A stretch of DNA of 64,000 nt from Siphlonurus alternatus (lineage: Eukaryota > Arthropoda > Insecta > Ephemeroptera > Siphlonuridae): the NCBI GenBank assembly GCA_949825025.1, contig OX463778.1, positions 37,258,571-37,322,570 of the forward strand, read 5' to 3'. Below are positions 50,020-62,500 of this stretch, piece by piece. A program made the translations under genes and the position numbers. Below the pieces are notes generated by a model that was not told the origin of the DNA, did not search any database, and saw only the letters and a list, made by a program, of their open reading frames with translations. Positions within the stretch are counted from its first letter, which is position 1, and each line of letters opens with the position of its first letter.

Positions 50020-51590
50020 TTTCATAATTAACCGATCGCCGATAGAGATTTTGTTGCTTGCTGATATAGGCCATACCTCCCTCAATCAAGAATATTTTTT
50101 TTATTTTTTGCATTTCCTTGTGTAGATTTGACTGTAAACTTTGTCTGCATCAAAGCATTTATTATACGCGAGAAAAAAAAATGCATGATACTGTTTACTA
50201 TTATGTGCACAAAAGTGTATATATTGTGTATGATTGTATATAGTACATTATTATATTTATTAATATTATTAACGTATTTCGTAAACAATATTTATGACAA
50301 TATTTGTTTCATTTATCATGAATGGAAACTGTCATTTGTTTATATTAAAAAATGTTTAAACCACTCGGATTACATTTTTATTATTTCTACCTGTTATATT
50401 GGCAGAAATAAAATAAATTTAATTTACATGTAATTAATCAAGCAATTTTTTATATATAATACATAAAGTAAATTTTAATTCTTACAAATTTATACAAGAG
50501 CTTGTGATGTCGGATTGTTTAATTAATGTAATTCTAGCACGCTCATTTCCCATTAGTATCAGCGGTATCATCACAACCTGCCTTTCCTCCCCCTCCTTGC
50601 ACTCTCCCTCCCTCCCCCCCCCTCCCCTCCAATTTCGTGCAATACTCGTCCAGTGCGCCTGTCCGTTCCGATTTTGACCCTTATCAATTAATTACGGCAA
50701 ATGAAGTAAAAGAAAAAAAAAAAAAAAAAAAAAAAGCCTTGGCGTAAATATTGAAGTATGATTTTTTTTTTATCTTTTTAATTCGATCTTTTCTTTTCCC
50801 GAGTACGTGTGGTGTCAAGACAGCTGTTTCTTGTATTTATGTTCTAGATTTGAAAGCTTTTCAAAGGAGAGAGAGAGAGAAAATACCAGCACAGATTTAT
50901 TTGAAAGAACTATTGCAATTTCTGTAAACACTTTTTTTTTTAATTGATATGGTAACACAATTCCTTTGGTAAATTGATACATTTAAATCTGGTCTTGATG
51001 AATTGATGTTATTATTTGTTTTGATTGAAAACAAATCACCAAGAATTACAAGTTGATTTGCGCCTTTTCACTCGTCTCCTCCTCCCAATTAAAAGGTGTG
51101 ATTGTTGTAATATTTTTAACTGAATCGATCGAAATTAATACCTAGGCGATGATAACATTGAGTATCCAATGAAATTTCAACTTTACATAAAAGTAATTGA
51201 ATTTAATCATGTAAAATATTTATTTAATTTTCCTTTGATTTTTTTAAAGAGGATAAATTAATAGAATTTTGAATTGTATCTTGTATGTAGAGAATTAAAT
51301 TATTGCTTCCGTAGTGTGACGGACAAATTTGTCTAGTCGCTCTAATTTTTCATGTGGTCTCGCGAGACGATGGTGGGCTCCTAACTGCAGGTGACTTATG
51401 TAACTTGGCGCTGGCTGAGGATATATTCACTCTGTCAAGTTCTTCCCACAGAGACTTATACACACAATTTGTTCTGCATACTGAAGATGATGTGAAACCC
51501 TTTAAATATTTTCAGTTTACGAACTTTGTGTCTATATAAATGTCTCTACATTGAGAATTTGAGAGCTCTTGCATGAAAGGTTCAAAAATA

Positions 51591-51810
51591 TATAGTCAAA
51601 TTAATTTGAAATTCCCTTCGGAAGTAGCCGGAAGTGTAAATTTTGTATCTGTTTGTTATTTATAGTTTTGAAGCTTTGCAGAGCTTCAATATTACCAAAT
51701 GGTGAAAAATTGCAATGCTGAAATATAACAATCAAGTCCAGAAATTTAAAACTTAACACTTCTTACTTCCGGCTAATTCCGGAAAGAATATCTCATAAAT
51801 TTGACTTATA
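51591..51810. mobile_element. MITE, ~220 bp, ~55-bp inverted arms
   Basis: The left end TATAGTCAAATT ... AGTAGCCGGAAGTG pairs with the right end read inward as TATAAGTCAAATT ... TTAGCCGGAAGT. It lies in the intergenic region between the receptors. Confidence 0.65.
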
Positions 51811-51998
51811 CGAATTAGAATTGATTGAAGTGTAACGTGCCCTATATATTATATTAAACAAGTTGGTTGTAACGTTTAACCATATGTGACGCTCGTCTCT
51901 ATATTATGAAACTTAGCGCGGTGGGTACATGACAATAGGAGGGCGTACTAGACAAGCAAGAACCTAATTTCAAACGATTTAAGTACAACTTACACTCT

Positions 51999-52099
51999 AT
52001 AGATATTAGATAGACTTCTACCAGACAGTATAATGTATCTATATAACACTATAATGTACTTACATTGTACTGTCTGGTAGAAGTCTATCTAATATCTAT
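51999..52099. mobile_element. 101-bp hairpin with nearly perfect 39-bp arms
   Basis: Arms 51999-52038 and 52060-52099 both read ATAGATATTAGATAGACTTC then TACCAGACAGTA, with one mismatch over ~39 bp and a ~20-nt loop. It is either a minimal mariner-type MITE (TA at the outer edges) or a hairpin RNA locus. Confidence 0.75.
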
Positions 52100-55000
52100 T
52101 ATTATTATTATTATGTTTATTATGTTTATTTAAATGTTATAAATAATGAGCATAAACTGTAATGAAGTAATTATAAATGTATAAAATAATTGATGTTTTT
52201 ATTGATGTACTTATTAATTGCCTTAATTAAATGTCTTCTTCTAGGATATTCCTTGTTAATTAATTTTGTATTATAATTGTAAACAGGATATTGTTATTTA
52301 AAAGGAAATTACTATTTTACTATTTAATGAAGTTGTATGATCATATAGTATTATATACAGATTTTAAAATCATTAATGCATGAAATATTGGTTTTTAAAT
52401 GCTATAGGAAATTATAAATTCATGTCATATACGGAAGGTAAGTAGGTATAGGCATATAAGTTAACACATGGAGAGAGATAGAGCTGAAACGTGTTTTCTG
52501 CTCGTCTTGCTGTCTTTTTCCCCCGAGGTTCTATATAGCTATATGTTCCAAATGTATTACATGCGAAGAAATGTATTATACGGTATAGTTATACATATAC
52601 GCTATAGTCATCTATATACAAACTCATGCAGAATTTCACCTACATTTTACAGTAATGCATCTTTCCCATCTATTTTTGTATTTTTTTAGTGCTACGCTAT
52701 ATAAAAATAGACCTTCTAAATTTCAAATAAAAATTTCCTTGCATAGAAAAGGACGAATATAGTCGTGCACATGCACATGCAGTATATATATAAATATACA
52801 ATGTAGCTTCCTACTGTGCGCAACATTTTCTGTTTTCATCCCTAGGGCTTATAAGTTTATACACATACATATATTATATATATTATGTATAATTATTATG
52901 TCCTTTATATTATACATTCAACATTATGGCTTTGAAATTATTTTCTTGATAAAATACCATCATATACAATTTTTATTCATCTATATTTATTAAAATTATT
53001 TACAAGCTCAATAGTGATAGTGGTACCTTGTCATTTTTCTAAATTTTGGTCTGTCAATACCAACCATTGCTGTGAGATGTAAGAATATAAACGACAGACT
53101 CTTTTCTGTCCGATTAAATAGATTTTTTTAACCTTTCACGATTAATTTTAAATCGTGACGTTCTTCGTTATGGAAATAAGACAAAGCGTTGAAAATCTAT
53201 CCATCTCTTATACAGAAAAAAAGAGGAAGAAAAAAAAAAACTTTTTAAGAAGAAAGTTTTGCAAGCGGAAAAAAAAGGAAAATACGAAAAGATGAAATCA
53301 ATCGTAAAAAGAAAAAAATAAGGAAAGAAAGGGTTTAAATTTAAGAAAATAGATTTTGTAACTTAAGAGAATATTACATTTAAAGCTTTTATAATTGTTA
53401 AAATGTTCAACATTTTGCAAAAGCATGCAAACTTGGTTAAATAAAATAAAATTAATTAATGTAGCGGAACCATAATGAGTTTTTTTTTTAATAATGCTTT
53501 CAAAAACCATACTTACATAAATAATCCCATGTACAATAACAACGAATATAAATTTTACTTTATATATATAATATAATTATATATTTTATTATATATTTTT
53601 TAGCAATTATAATATAAAAACCTTATTTATGCAAATCCTCTTATTTATGTAAAATAAAAAGAAACTCTTTCTGAATGGAAGCAAGAGTGTCGACAGGGAT
53701 TTCTGCGGGCGCCAAAGCTACCGCAACTTGGCAAGAGCTATGAGGTTAGGTGACTTATGAAGCAGTGGTAAACGAACGCATGCCTGCGCTTGTTCGTTTC
53801 CCTCAGTTTTAATTACTGCTCACCGGGATGCGATGGGAGTTTGCTGCTGGTACACACTACTATATTCTAGTAGTGCTTGCTTGGTGGGGTATTTTTTTAT
53901 ATATATTTTTTTTTTATTGTGACGTGCGGTATTTGCGGACCTCATTTAAAAGGAACGTCGCGTCGACATCGTCGCTTTTGGAATTACTACACTACATTCT
54001 GATGCTTTCATATAATATAGCAGCATCGCTAGTGTTTTATATATATTATCCTCTCTGTCACGTTATATTGTGCGGGACCATAGAAGTCAGTCTATATTAA
54101 TAAATAACTTTAAAAGTTTTTTTATATATATATAATATATATATATATATAGTGGAATATGTCAATATATTTTAAAAATAACACATGTCACTAGGTAAAT
54201 ATATTGGATTTTTTTTATATGACACTTACAGCAAATTGCTGCAATATTTTTTTCCTACTGTACAATCTTAGGCATAAAAAAATATAATTTAATATAAAAT
54301 ACTCACTCAAATAGACTTAAAAACTTATTAAAATATTATATATATACAAAGCAAATAGGTATATAAATTTCAATGTATAAATTAGTGCGTAAAAGCTGAT
54401 TATTAGTAAAACAATGTGACATCAAAAGCTATATAATTTCTTATGTATTTCACGTATTTTTTTGCACGTTGTAAAATTATGCATACATTGAGGAATTTTC
54501 TCGTTGCGTAAATCATGAAGGTCGACGGCCGGACTACTCTCTTATCGGGTCCTATAATTATCACAGAAGCTTTTCGAGCATGCAATGTAGCGATTGAGAC
54601 AGCGAAGAGCACGGCTGGAGGCAGTAAAAGCGACTGCTGTTTGGGACTGCTAGTCTCCTTGAGTTGGCAGACGTCCTGCTTACATCGTTCATATCATCAC
54701 TCAACCCCGCCACCCCTCCCTCCGAGCAGCTATGTGCATATTCTACACTGGAACAAAATTATCATGCTTGCAGTATTTAGATACAGTTCTATAATATTGA
54801 CGTTTTTTTTTTTTTTAGAAATAAATTTACTACGGACTCCTAATAAGAAAATTATTTTATAGCATTTATTTCAGTACCAAATTCCTTGGTTGTTAAAAAA
54901 ATATATATAAATAAATGAAAACTTGGCTGCAGTTTCTGCTAAGCTTAGAAAAATTTATGTCATCGTGGTAGTGGAAAAAAGCCCTCCAGATTTATTAGTC

Positions 55001-56485
55001 GCCAAATCGGATAAGGGCACATGCTCATTTTGCGATCGATAAGAGTTTGAGACTGTATTAATAGTCACGATATTTTGTCTTTGCGCTTTCTGATATGCAA
55101 GAGAAGTTGTAAACTACTTATATTATTTAATATAAATTTAATGTATTATTATTATTATTATTATTATTATTTTTTTTTTTAGTTGGCCGATTATTTTGTT
55201 TATATAATATAAGTCATGCAGATTTCTCAATTTTAGGCTCATGCATGTTCATGAAGAGCAGAAGGTTTTATAAATGTACAGATTTTCTCAGTTTTACAAT
55301 AATTTTCTCGAGGAATATAATAAATTAAAATTGAACTTTTGACTTTCAGTTGCAGAGTTTTCATTTAGAAACGCATTACATGTTATAATAAATTACGATA
55401 TCTATAATAATAAAAAAAAAAATCCTGTTTACAGATGGGCGAAGAAAAGTATTCAAGACGTCAAATTAAATTTCACATAAACATATTTTTTCTTAATATC
55501 AAAATAATTACCTTCCTTATATATTACTAACTTTATTTTATTATAAATTTTGTTCAGACAACTCTATATACTGTATATTATATGCTATATAATAAGGTTA
55601 AAGGTTGATGTCACACACCTGTTATTATGCTATATATTTAAAAAAAAACTCGTATACTGTATATTCGAATGTGTCATATTGAAACATTTGAGCTATTCAA
55701 TTATAAATTTAGACTTATTGGGAAAAAAAGAGGCTAGTGCACGCAGATAAAAAGTATTGATTTTTTTTTTTTAATTTTATTTTTTACTTTTTACTATAAA
55801 AAATGTTTCTTTGTTTCGATTCTATAGAAACTTGATGAATGTCTAACTTACGGCTAACTTTTTTTCTTCCTTTAAACCTTTTAGTGGTTTAAGTTTTATG
55901 ATTTTTTTCCCTTGTACGTTATAAAAAGAAATTGACTTATTTTACTGGGAACAAAAAAAAAGGAGAAAAAGAAATTATATTCTTGGTCATTTTGTGATTC
56001 ATTCATAACATGCTTTATTAGTTTTTACTGGCTATAAAAGCAAGTCTTGAGCCCTCTAGCGGTGCCCCTGAGAGTTATGCAACCATGAAAACCGCTAGAT
56101 GTCACTTGATAGCGCTATGACTAACAAATAATTTGTGAGAAGTACTTAGTCAAGTTTTACCTGTTCGCTCGCTTTTTACTCAAATGTTACAAATTCCTCG
56201 GTCCTGCATGAACATCAAATATACAAATCCCTTTGTATAAGTTGTATACATGTGTATAACGCGGCCCATAATATTATAATACACAATGGAAAGCAGACAT
56301 AAAAAAAATTGCTTGTTGCCATAATGTTGCAAAGAATTTTCTTATCAAAACTAACTTTTATCATCATGCTCTCTTTGAGATCCTATTTGATATCAAATAA
56401 GTCAACTTTCATATTCTTTTTTCCTAATGAAAGATATTGCAAAAATATTTCGTAAACTATAATGTCATTTAATTTTAAAATTCCT

Positions 56486-56488
<3 letters not shown>

Positions 56489-56524
<36 letters not shown>
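56489..56524. repeat. (TA)n microsatellite
   Basis: About 18 units. Confidence 0.94.
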
Positions 56525-56531
<7 letters not shown>

Positions 56532-56972
56532 AAGTAAAATTGAAGAGGGTATGATGGTAATTTAAGGGGTGAAAAAAGTCTTCACATTATATTATATTTT
56601 ATAACTCGATAAAATTGTTATTTATGATAATGGTTTATTTGTTTATATATAATAAAATCTTTATCGAAATTTCTGAAAATAATTAATTTTAAAATGTTTT
56701 GCTAATAGTGTAATACTTATTCTTGGCGAGACTACAGAATAAACCTGCTTAATTTAACGTTAGACATTAACACTTAAAAAAAAGAAGAGTGTTTAAGTGT
56801 TTAAACTTAAAGAGTAAATTTCTTTAGTTTATACTGTTTTAAACCTCTTTGCAAGAGTATTTGCTGTATATGTCAGTAGCCACGTACTAACTGTCATTGT
56901 TATTACTCTAATAAAAGTGAATATCTGAAGTTGTTTTCAGTAGGGATCAGTTGAAAAGAGACACACGCCGCT

Positions 56973-57025
56973 GTTTGCCGCAGTCACCGCTGCACACGGC
57001 TAACACTGCGGTGGCTGCGGCAAAC
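56973..57025. repeat. GC-rich hairpin, 18-bp stem
   Basis: GTTTGCCGCAGTCACCGC and GCGGTGGCTGCGGCAAAC pair with one mismatch around a 17-nt loop. It lies in a GC-rich patch about 750 bp beyond the 3' end of gene 2. Confidence 0.7.
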
Positions 57026-57631
57026 GGGACGAGCTTCCAGTCGTGCTGTGTATAAATATTTATTCGATCTCCGCTGGCGTAGAGTCTGTGATACGTTACC
57101 TGACATCTTGCCAGCATATGCCCCAACAGGCTAATATCTCCTCCCTCCACTATAGCGATATATAGGGTGCAAAAGTATTTGGTAAAGAAAGGAGGAGGCC
57201 CAAGTTTTGATGTGCTAACACTAACATTTTGAACTGATGGGCGGGCGGGCAGACGCGTGCTATCGTTTGTATGTGTTCTCGACGCTGCACGCTTGACTTG
57301 ACTTGACTCGCAAACTATGCATGCGCCACCGCCGCCACCCAGCTTAGATTAATGGAAGTACTTCTTATAATAACTTCTTCTCTTCTTCTTCTTAAGTCTG
57401 CCTAGTACTATCAACACATATCACACACCCACACCACTGTAAATATATCGTCAGCACAAGATGTCTTAGCGCTTCTCAATATCATAAAGCTGCTGGCTAG
57501 CAAATTTTTCTCTCTTCTTATAATATTCATGTATGCTTTTATAGTTCAAACTTTTATTGTGAAATGTCACTCTATTGAATTGGCAGTGAAATAATCAGTT
57601 CCATTATTGAGAACTTGTTTTGTTAACAGAT

Positions 57632-57637
57632 TTTATT
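57632..57637 (-). other. Possible polyadenylation signal of 5-HT2A
   Basis: AATAAA on the minus strand, about 135 nt past the TAG of the putative terminal exon. Confidence 0.35.
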
Positions 57638-57770
57638 TTTAGTTCAGAATCAATGCGATTGTTCGTTTGTTAGCAATGCTGTGGCACTAGGAGTAAGTAA
57701 GCACTGCAGGTTACGCCGTCAAGGCAAGATGTCGAAGGTCGCGGGGTAGCTAGGTATGGTAGGTGGTCTG

Positions 57771-57863
57771 CTAGGGGGACGGACTGGGGGAGACCCTGGG
57801 ATGGAGAGCGAATTTGTCGCGGTGGTCCCTGCGATCGTCCGGCACTCCGTCACCGAGCGAAAC
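57771..57863 (-). CDS. 5-HT2A: 5-HT2A putative terminal exon: cytoplasmic tail
   Basis: The acceptor is a T-rich tract ending TTTTTTAG. Phase 0 fits the upstream GTGAGC donor across a 348-bp intron. It encodes VSLGDGVPDDRRDHRDKFAL followed by HPRVSPSPSP and TAG, a charged, Ser-Pro-ending tail. Base composition is far more GC-rich than the surroundings. It was found from splice signals and phase only; no homology was recalled. Confidence 0.6.
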   Translation of the reverse strand, partial: VSLGDGVPDDRRDHRDKFALHPRVSPSPSP

Positions 57864-58166
57864 CTAAAAAATAAAAAAGTATAATATATATTATTATATT
57901 TAGCATCATCACATTAAGCAAATATGTAATTTTCATTGAAAATTCACGAAAACACCACCACTTGAGTACATATCATATTACTACTCAGGTGTATAATCGC
58001 AAACTTGTTAAGAGAAAGGCTAGAAGCCGACCAAGCAAGTCAAGAATAATCTGCATGTCACCTCGATCGTCAAAAGTAAGCATATATAGGACTTGTTAAG
58101 AGGGTGCATGAATTAAATTACTTTGAAACGTTGAGTGGTGTTAATGGTAGTTTTTAAGCGCAATCG

Positions 58167-58211
58167 TCAACATGCTAACATTAAAGGGAATAAACTGGCT
58201 TTGGGGCTCAC
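58167..58211 (-). other. Alternative read-through C-terminus of 5-HT2A
   Basis: If the donor at 58211 is not used, the frame continues 14 codons ([14 protein letters not shown]) to TGA. The composition turns AT-rich here, which suggests intron sequence, so the spliced form is preferred. Confidence 0.35.
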
Positions 58212-58503
58212 TTGCTGGAGTCTGGAGTACGCTAACCTTGCTGGCGGGGGTGGTGCCCCTCGGCAACGCAGTAGTCTGAGCAGCGCGGCGCGGAAGGAAC
58301 GGTTGAAGACGGTGTAGATGATGGGGTTGATGGTGGAAGAGCCGTAGCCGAGCCAAAGGCACACGGAGAAGAGGCCAGGCGATGGTGAGGCGCAGCGTGG
58401 ACACACGGCCACCAAAACGTTCAGCACGAAGAAGGGCGCCCAGCAAAGCACGAACGACGCAAACACCAGTCCCAGCACCGTTGACGCCTTGTGCTCTGAC
58501 AGC
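58212..58503 (-). CDS. 5-HT2A: 5-HT2A exon: TM6, TM7 and helix 8
   Basis: The acceptor is TGATGATGCAG. The exon reads [20 protein letters not shown] (Glu6.30) and [17 protein letters not shown], then TM7 with [20 protein letters not shown] and helix 8 [12 protein letters not shown], and a Pro-rich [17 protein letters not shown] end it at the donor CAGCAA|GTGAGC (phase 0), which joins a good terminal exon at 57863. Reading through that donor instead adds [14 protein letters not shown] and a TGA at 58167, a possible alternative C-terminus. Confidence 0.88.
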
Positions 58504-58743
58504 CTGCATCATCAGAATATTAATTTTACTACAAACTGCAAACAGTGTTAGTAACTCTACAGCTATATAGCAACGACAAACATAATTATAACTATAATAT
58601 AACTTCTTTTCCTTACGTATAAATACGACTAAATCGTTTTATTTATTTTTATTTGTTCATAAACTGGTAAAGTTCCAACATTAATATTTTCAACCAAATT
58701 TGCAGAGATTTATATGTAAAGAAGCGCACTGGGGGGTTCACAC

Positions 58744-59180
58744 CTGAGCTGCGAGGGTAGAACCGGTGCTCGTAGTCTGATGCTCCGTGTCTCGCAGCTG
58801 CTCCTGCTACCGCCTCCGTTGCTGCTTGCCCCTCTCACGGAGGACGAGACCCGAGAAGCACGGGACCCTCCGTTGGCCAGCCGTGCGTTTAAGGGTGCTG
58901 CGCCCGGGGTGGAGGCAGGTCGGCCTTGTTGCAACAGCCTCTGCGCCCGGGCCTTGGCTCCGAACTGTGCCTTACGTCTCAGCAGATGTAACGTGAGGGC
59001 ATAGCTGCCCACCATAAGCAGCATGGGTGCGTAGAAAGAAGCAATAGAACCAAACAGAGAGAACGCACGGTTGTTGATGTTGCACGAACGCGGGTCAGGC
59101 ATGATGTTTTCCGGGTCGTGCGCTCCCAGAACGGTGATGGAACTTGAGATTAGAGCGGCTAGCAGCCAGGTAAACGCTAC
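58744..59180 (-). CDS. 5-HT2A: 5-HT2A exon: TM4, ECL2, TM5 and ICL3
   Basis: The acceptor TGTTTTACAG is phase 0. The exon begins VAFTWLLAALISSSITVLG (TM4), then an ECL2 AHDPENIMPDPRSCNINNRA with the disulfide Cys. TM5 is FSLFGSIASFYAPMLLMVGS (Ser5.43, Ser5.46, Pro5.50) followed by YALTLHLLRRKAQ. ICL3 is short, about 90 residues, and rich in Ser, Arg, Gly and Ala. The donor CTCAG|GTGTGA is phase 2 and completes an AGG Arg codon with the next exon. The upstream intron is only 153 bp. Confidence 0.94.
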
Positions 59181-59333
59181 CTGTAAAACACCAATGGCTG
59201 TATCAATCACTAAATTCTTGTAATGTACACTGTATTAAAGTCGTCAAAAAATTACATACATTTTTTTATAAGTTTTAAATAAGAGAATCGTATTAATTTT
59301 GGCATAAAATAGCTGCAGTATTCTTTGTGGTAC

Positions 59334-59503
59334 CTTCTTTGCAAGCTGTCGCTTTGAGCGGCGGTGCCTTGCGCGGAGAGGGCTGCGGATGCCAAGGTAG
59401 CGTCCTAGGCTGATGACGCACATGTGCAAGATGGAGGCAGAACACGCCAGCACGTCGCTTGTCACATAAACGCTGCACCACGCCACCCCCAGCGGCCAGT
59501 ATC
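59334..59503 (-). CDS. 5-HT2A: 5-HT2A exon: TM3 with GRY motif and ICL2
   Basis: The acceptor is AATTTGCAG, with two bases completing Gly. The exon encodes YWPLGVAWCSVYVTSDVLAC (Cys3.25, Asp3.32) and SASILHMCVISLGRYLGIR. Counting from Asp3.32, position 3.49 is Gly, followed by Arg3.50 and Tyr3.51, so the acidic residue of DRY is missing. ICL2 continues SPLRARHRRSKRQLAKK. The donor AAG|GTACCA is phase 0. This is a different intron site from gene 1, whose equivalent exon runs on through TM4. Confidence 0.94.
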
Positions 59504-62500
59504 CTGCAAATTCATCGACTATCAAGTATTGGACATTTTCTAATATATAGACGGTATAAATATGTTAGTATATCTTAGTTATATCTTAGGTAGAAAATAT
59601 AGAGTATGGTCTTTTGCATTAAACGTTCATTTTAAATGCTTTTCTATGCCCAAATATGAGACATACGCCAGAAATTTCATGGTATTTTTCACCCTTTGCC
59701 TAATCAATCTGTGCTTTTTAGTGAAAAATTCGCCTACTTTTGGTTTGGAGTTGTGATAGTCAAATACCTTTAAAGTTCTTAAAGAGAATCCTACCTTTTA
59801 ATATCCGATAGTAGAATCAGAATTATTGGTTTAGCTGACAGTTTGTTGCATAATTGACCCAAGTTCAGCCTGAAAGCCTTAATCTTCCACTTCCGGAAGG
59901 GTGAACAAATAGCAGCCCGCGAATAAGAAACAGTATATTTTTCTAAACGCAGTAATAAACCTACCAAGTTTTGATAGATCCTGTCGTATAAAATATTATG
60001 TCTTGGATAAACTTACAAGTATAACGTCACAAACTGTCATCATATGCAACTCCGCTGGCTAAAATATTATATATAGACGGCAGTCACACTTCCAAGAAAA
60101 TTCACACAGGTATTCTTTTTGCTTTTTGAAATTTCATATTATATTTTCGGTAAATCTAAATACATGTTATTTTTTCAATGTACAATTTATGTGAAAAAAT
60201 TCTTGTACTAATTATAACCAATTATTCCATGCTCGTAGAAATTTACGTTTAAAAATATGGTAACGAAGCATCGATGTAACACGGGGGAGCTAGGAGGTGG
60301 TGTGATGTGAGCAGTCGGTTTTTCTAAAAGTGGGTACCACCCCCATGCGTCATCTCCCAAAACCGATGGGCGAGCCCTGCCCTTGAAAGCTACTTTTATA
60401 ACAACCTGCTTATGGTTTCCATTAAGATGTTCATATAAATTTAAAATTAATGTGGTTAATTACAGGATATAGCTCAAATTAAAATTACATTAAGTAGAAC
60501 TTGACAGGTTTGTGGTGCGATGTTTAAAAAAAAAAAGGTGGGATACAAATTACAAAGTAGCTATATCAGCATATCATTCCTCCAAACATCAATAATCTAA
60601 TTTGGTAATTTTGTTTCGTTCACATAACGTCATGTCGTCATTAACGTTATGTGTATAGAAATGTTCCCGTTCATCAGAAGGGAGGGTTCGTTCATTCTTT
60701 TCGACATTTGCAAATGACTGATTGTTCTCAGACATTTATAGTCACGGCTACTCCACCGCGCGTGTGGCCCCGCTAGCTCTCAGTATATGGGCGGCTGCAG
60801 GCTCTCTTCACTATCTCTCACACAATACACCGATATTACCGATCCTTCATCAGCAACAATCGCCTCGCCGCCGCTCAGCTGATTGCCTCGTCGGGGGCGA
60901 GAAGTTATGAGTGTTACAGATTGATCTTTGAACAACAATCAACTAGTCTTCATCAGTTTCAACTACTACTTTTTATTTTATTTATTTTTTATGTCTCTCT
61001 AACTGGAGCGTGAGGAAAAGTACTACAAGAGTAAATATACGATTGCATCATAGCACTTATTACACCATGTTCTTGAGATAATAATTTAACATATAGTAAA
61101 AATATTATATTTTTATGCATGGTTATTTCTAATTTCGATATAAAAGAAGTATATACAAGAAATATTGCACTAATACTATATAAATTATAGCTAATTGCAA
61201 TGCTTGCATTTAATACATAATTATATTATGCATAATATATATATATATTATTGCTGCATGCTATTTGAATAAAAGTTATACTCGTAGAATTCAAGCATTT
61301 ATTTAACATTTTTTCCCCACCAAGTGAAAAAGTATCCATTATGTAGTACAATATTATTTTTCTGAGTGAAGATAAAATGTTAGCTAGCAATTCTTGTGAA
61401 AATCAATTTTGAAACTCGTACTTTTCTTCCTGCCATCAATAAGAAATTAACTTTCAATTTGACACTCTTCCAAATATTGCAAATCGAGAGAGATATGATA
61501 GAGAAGAAAACACCAACTTTCAACCGGAAACTTTATATACTTTAAATTAAGTACTAATGTTGTTGTTATGACATGTGTTGGTACCATTGTGTAATTTTAA
61601 TTTCCGTTAGTGTGTTTGACTACAAGAACGTTAGGTGCGTTATTGGAGCGCCTGCAGCGGGCTTGTTTATCAAGGCGACCACCTCTTATGAACGAAAACC
61701 TGCAGGCTGCTTCTTAGCTTGCAGCAGCGACTTGTTGCAAGTCACCGAGCACATGGACCGAGCGTGAGAGAAAAAAAAAATGTTCTCGCCAGTTTTTGCT
61801 CTTATCTCTCTCGTGCACCGTCAAGATTACATAATGATCATTCGCCGCCACAAAGAAGCTGCCTGACTACCTGGCAGGTGTGCTACCAGTACAGCCTATA
61901 CAACAAATTTATACCCAAGGTGTGAAGAAACAAGCAATACTACTGACAAATAATATTTTAACAAAAGCATATATACATACCCCTTTTTTTATCGATAAAC
62001 ATTTTATGTGTCATAACAATGACGATTATGTTTCAATCAAAAGTAATCATTTTTTATTATTTTGTTTTCTTGATAAATATTATTCTTTCATTTCTAATTA
62101 AAAATCATGAATGAAACCCCTTTTTTATGTACGGAAAAACAAACTTTGAAAACGTAAAAATACCAAACATTCTCTGGCAGTTTTCCCAAGCGTTGTGAGG
62201 AGACAAGACTTTATTCAATGGCTGTGGGGGTTAAAAAATAAACTTTATGCCAAGATCTTTTAACATATGCATGTTTTGTTTATGGAAAACTGTCTATGCT
62301 TTGAGTCTAAACGTATGTTAATTCTCACTGCTAGGCTGCTGAGATTGCTCATCTAAAATATAATATTCCTCAATCCAAGGCATTTGCATCCTGTCATTTT
62401 GTCACGAGATCTTAAGCTATTTTTTTAGCATTGAAATGTCGTGAAATGATTTGCACCCAATATTTTCCTATAATATTTAGATCTAAAATAAAGAAGAAAT

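Larger units (their letters stand above)
49026..57770. other. Intergenic region between the two receptor genes
   Basis: Contains a GC-richer block at 49180-49515 ending in an A27 run, an A23 run at 50712, a TCTCGCGAGA palindrome at 51358-51367, the MITEs at 51591 and 51999, GC-rich patches near 53690-53830 and 54515-54720, and the hairpin at 56973. No recognisable gene. Confidence 0.55.

Noticed and set aside
58141..58512. 123-codon minus-strand frame over the TM6-TM7 exon
   Set aside because: Alternative frame without receptor motifs; the TM6/TM7 frame is the real one.
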